Source: Methylocella silvestris (GTDB lineage: Bacteria > Pseudomonadota > Alphaproteobacteria > Rhizobiales > Beijerinckiaceae). Taken from it: 64,000 nucleotides of DNA. A program made the position numbers and the translations under genes. The stretch's first letter is position 1; each line of letters starts with the position of its first letter. The notes below the pieces were generated by a model. That model searched no databases and was not told where the DNA came from. It worked only from the letters and a program-made list of their open reading frames with translations. Of the stretch, positions 63,981 through 64,000 are shown piece by piece. The stretch lies in contig NZ_PDZR01000013.1 of the NCBI RefSeq assembly GCF_002891535.1, positions 1 through 64,000 on the forward strand. Direction: 5' to 3'.

Positions 63981-64000
63981 CAACCAACTAACTAACGAAC
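63981..64000 (-). promoter_or_regulatory. Tetranucleotide direct repeat in the mccB upstream region
   Basis: Five 4-base units (CAAC, CAAC, TAAC, TAAC, GAAC on the plus strand; GTTN on the minus strand) lie 51 bases before the mccB ATG at the window edge. Such a short, regular motif in front of a catabolic operon could be a regulator site, but the sequence is cut off and no pairing half is visible. Confidence 0.3.

Noticed and set aside
1-64000. CRISPR array or tRNA/rRNA genes
   Set aside because: No regularly spaced repeats with spacers and no recognisable tRNA or rRNA sequence were found while reading the window; short tRNAs could be missed by eye.

Overview
The window is GC-rich, dense, mostly operon-organised DNA and looks chromosomal. 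The best guess is a methylotrophic Hyphomicrobiales bacterium (Beijerinckiaceae/Methylocystaceae-like, e.g. the Methylocella-Methylocapsa group). The main argument is a complete N-methylglutamate (NMG) methylamine pathway in the order mgsABC-gmaS-mgdABCD, next to a short dihydrofolate/dihydromethanopterin reductase-like gene. The taxonomy is inference; there is no rRNA or tRNA gene here to test it.

Region 1 (1-35.5 kb) is a large accessory surface-polysaccharide and lipid island. It opens with the tail of an IS5-type transposase, then a KpsE/KpsT-like capsule export pair. Next is an unusual set: an alpha-oxoamine synthase (AONS), a GNAT-type acyltransferase, a ceramide-glucosyltransferase-like GT, a CDP-alcohol phosphatidyltransferase, a GT-B glycosyltransferase and a 2497-residue reducing type I polyketide synthase (KS-AT-DH-degenerate MT-ER-KR-ACP, no thioesterase). 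This reads as a possible sphingoid-like polyketide glycolipid pathway: the PKS makes a reduced chain, the AONS releases it by decarboxylative condensation with an amino acid, the GNAT protein N-acylates it, and the transferases decorate the head. Two more KpsE-type proteins, an uncharacterised protein, several large glycosyltransferases (one fused to a methyltransferase, one with N-terminal repeats), an epimerase, an OPX outer-membrane export lipoprotein and the dTDP-rhamnose genes rfbCBDA complete the island. No capsule ABC permease (KpsM) is in the window.

Region 2 (35.5-43.3 kb) is a phosphate block: ppk1 and pstSCAB, each with a candidate Pho box upstream, followed by a frameshifted remnant of a second pstS and a protein with a degenerate Fic-type motif. 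phoU is not present.

Region 3 (43.4-49.1 kb) holds a persulfide dioxygenase-rhodanese fusion, a small XRE-type regulator, a cyanide-insensitive-type bd oxidase (cioAB plus a DUF2474-like small membrane protein), an SDR and a DHFR-like enzyme.

Region 4 (49.2-58.8 kb, minus strand) is the NMG operon. It converts methylamine and glutamate through gamma-glutamylmethylamide and N-methylglutamate and delivers the methyl carbon to the folate pool. Its genes mostly overlap by 1-4 bases and a sigma70-like promoter lies just upstream of mgsA.

Region 5 (59.1-63.9 kb, minus strand) is a methylcrotonyl-CoA-carboxylase-type operon (mccB, mccA, a MaoC-like hydratase, a CitE-like lyase), probably for leucine/isovalerate breakdown but with non-canonical hydratase and lyase genes. 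Coordinates come from reading frames, start codons and overlaps; functions come from recognised motifs, and no database search was run.
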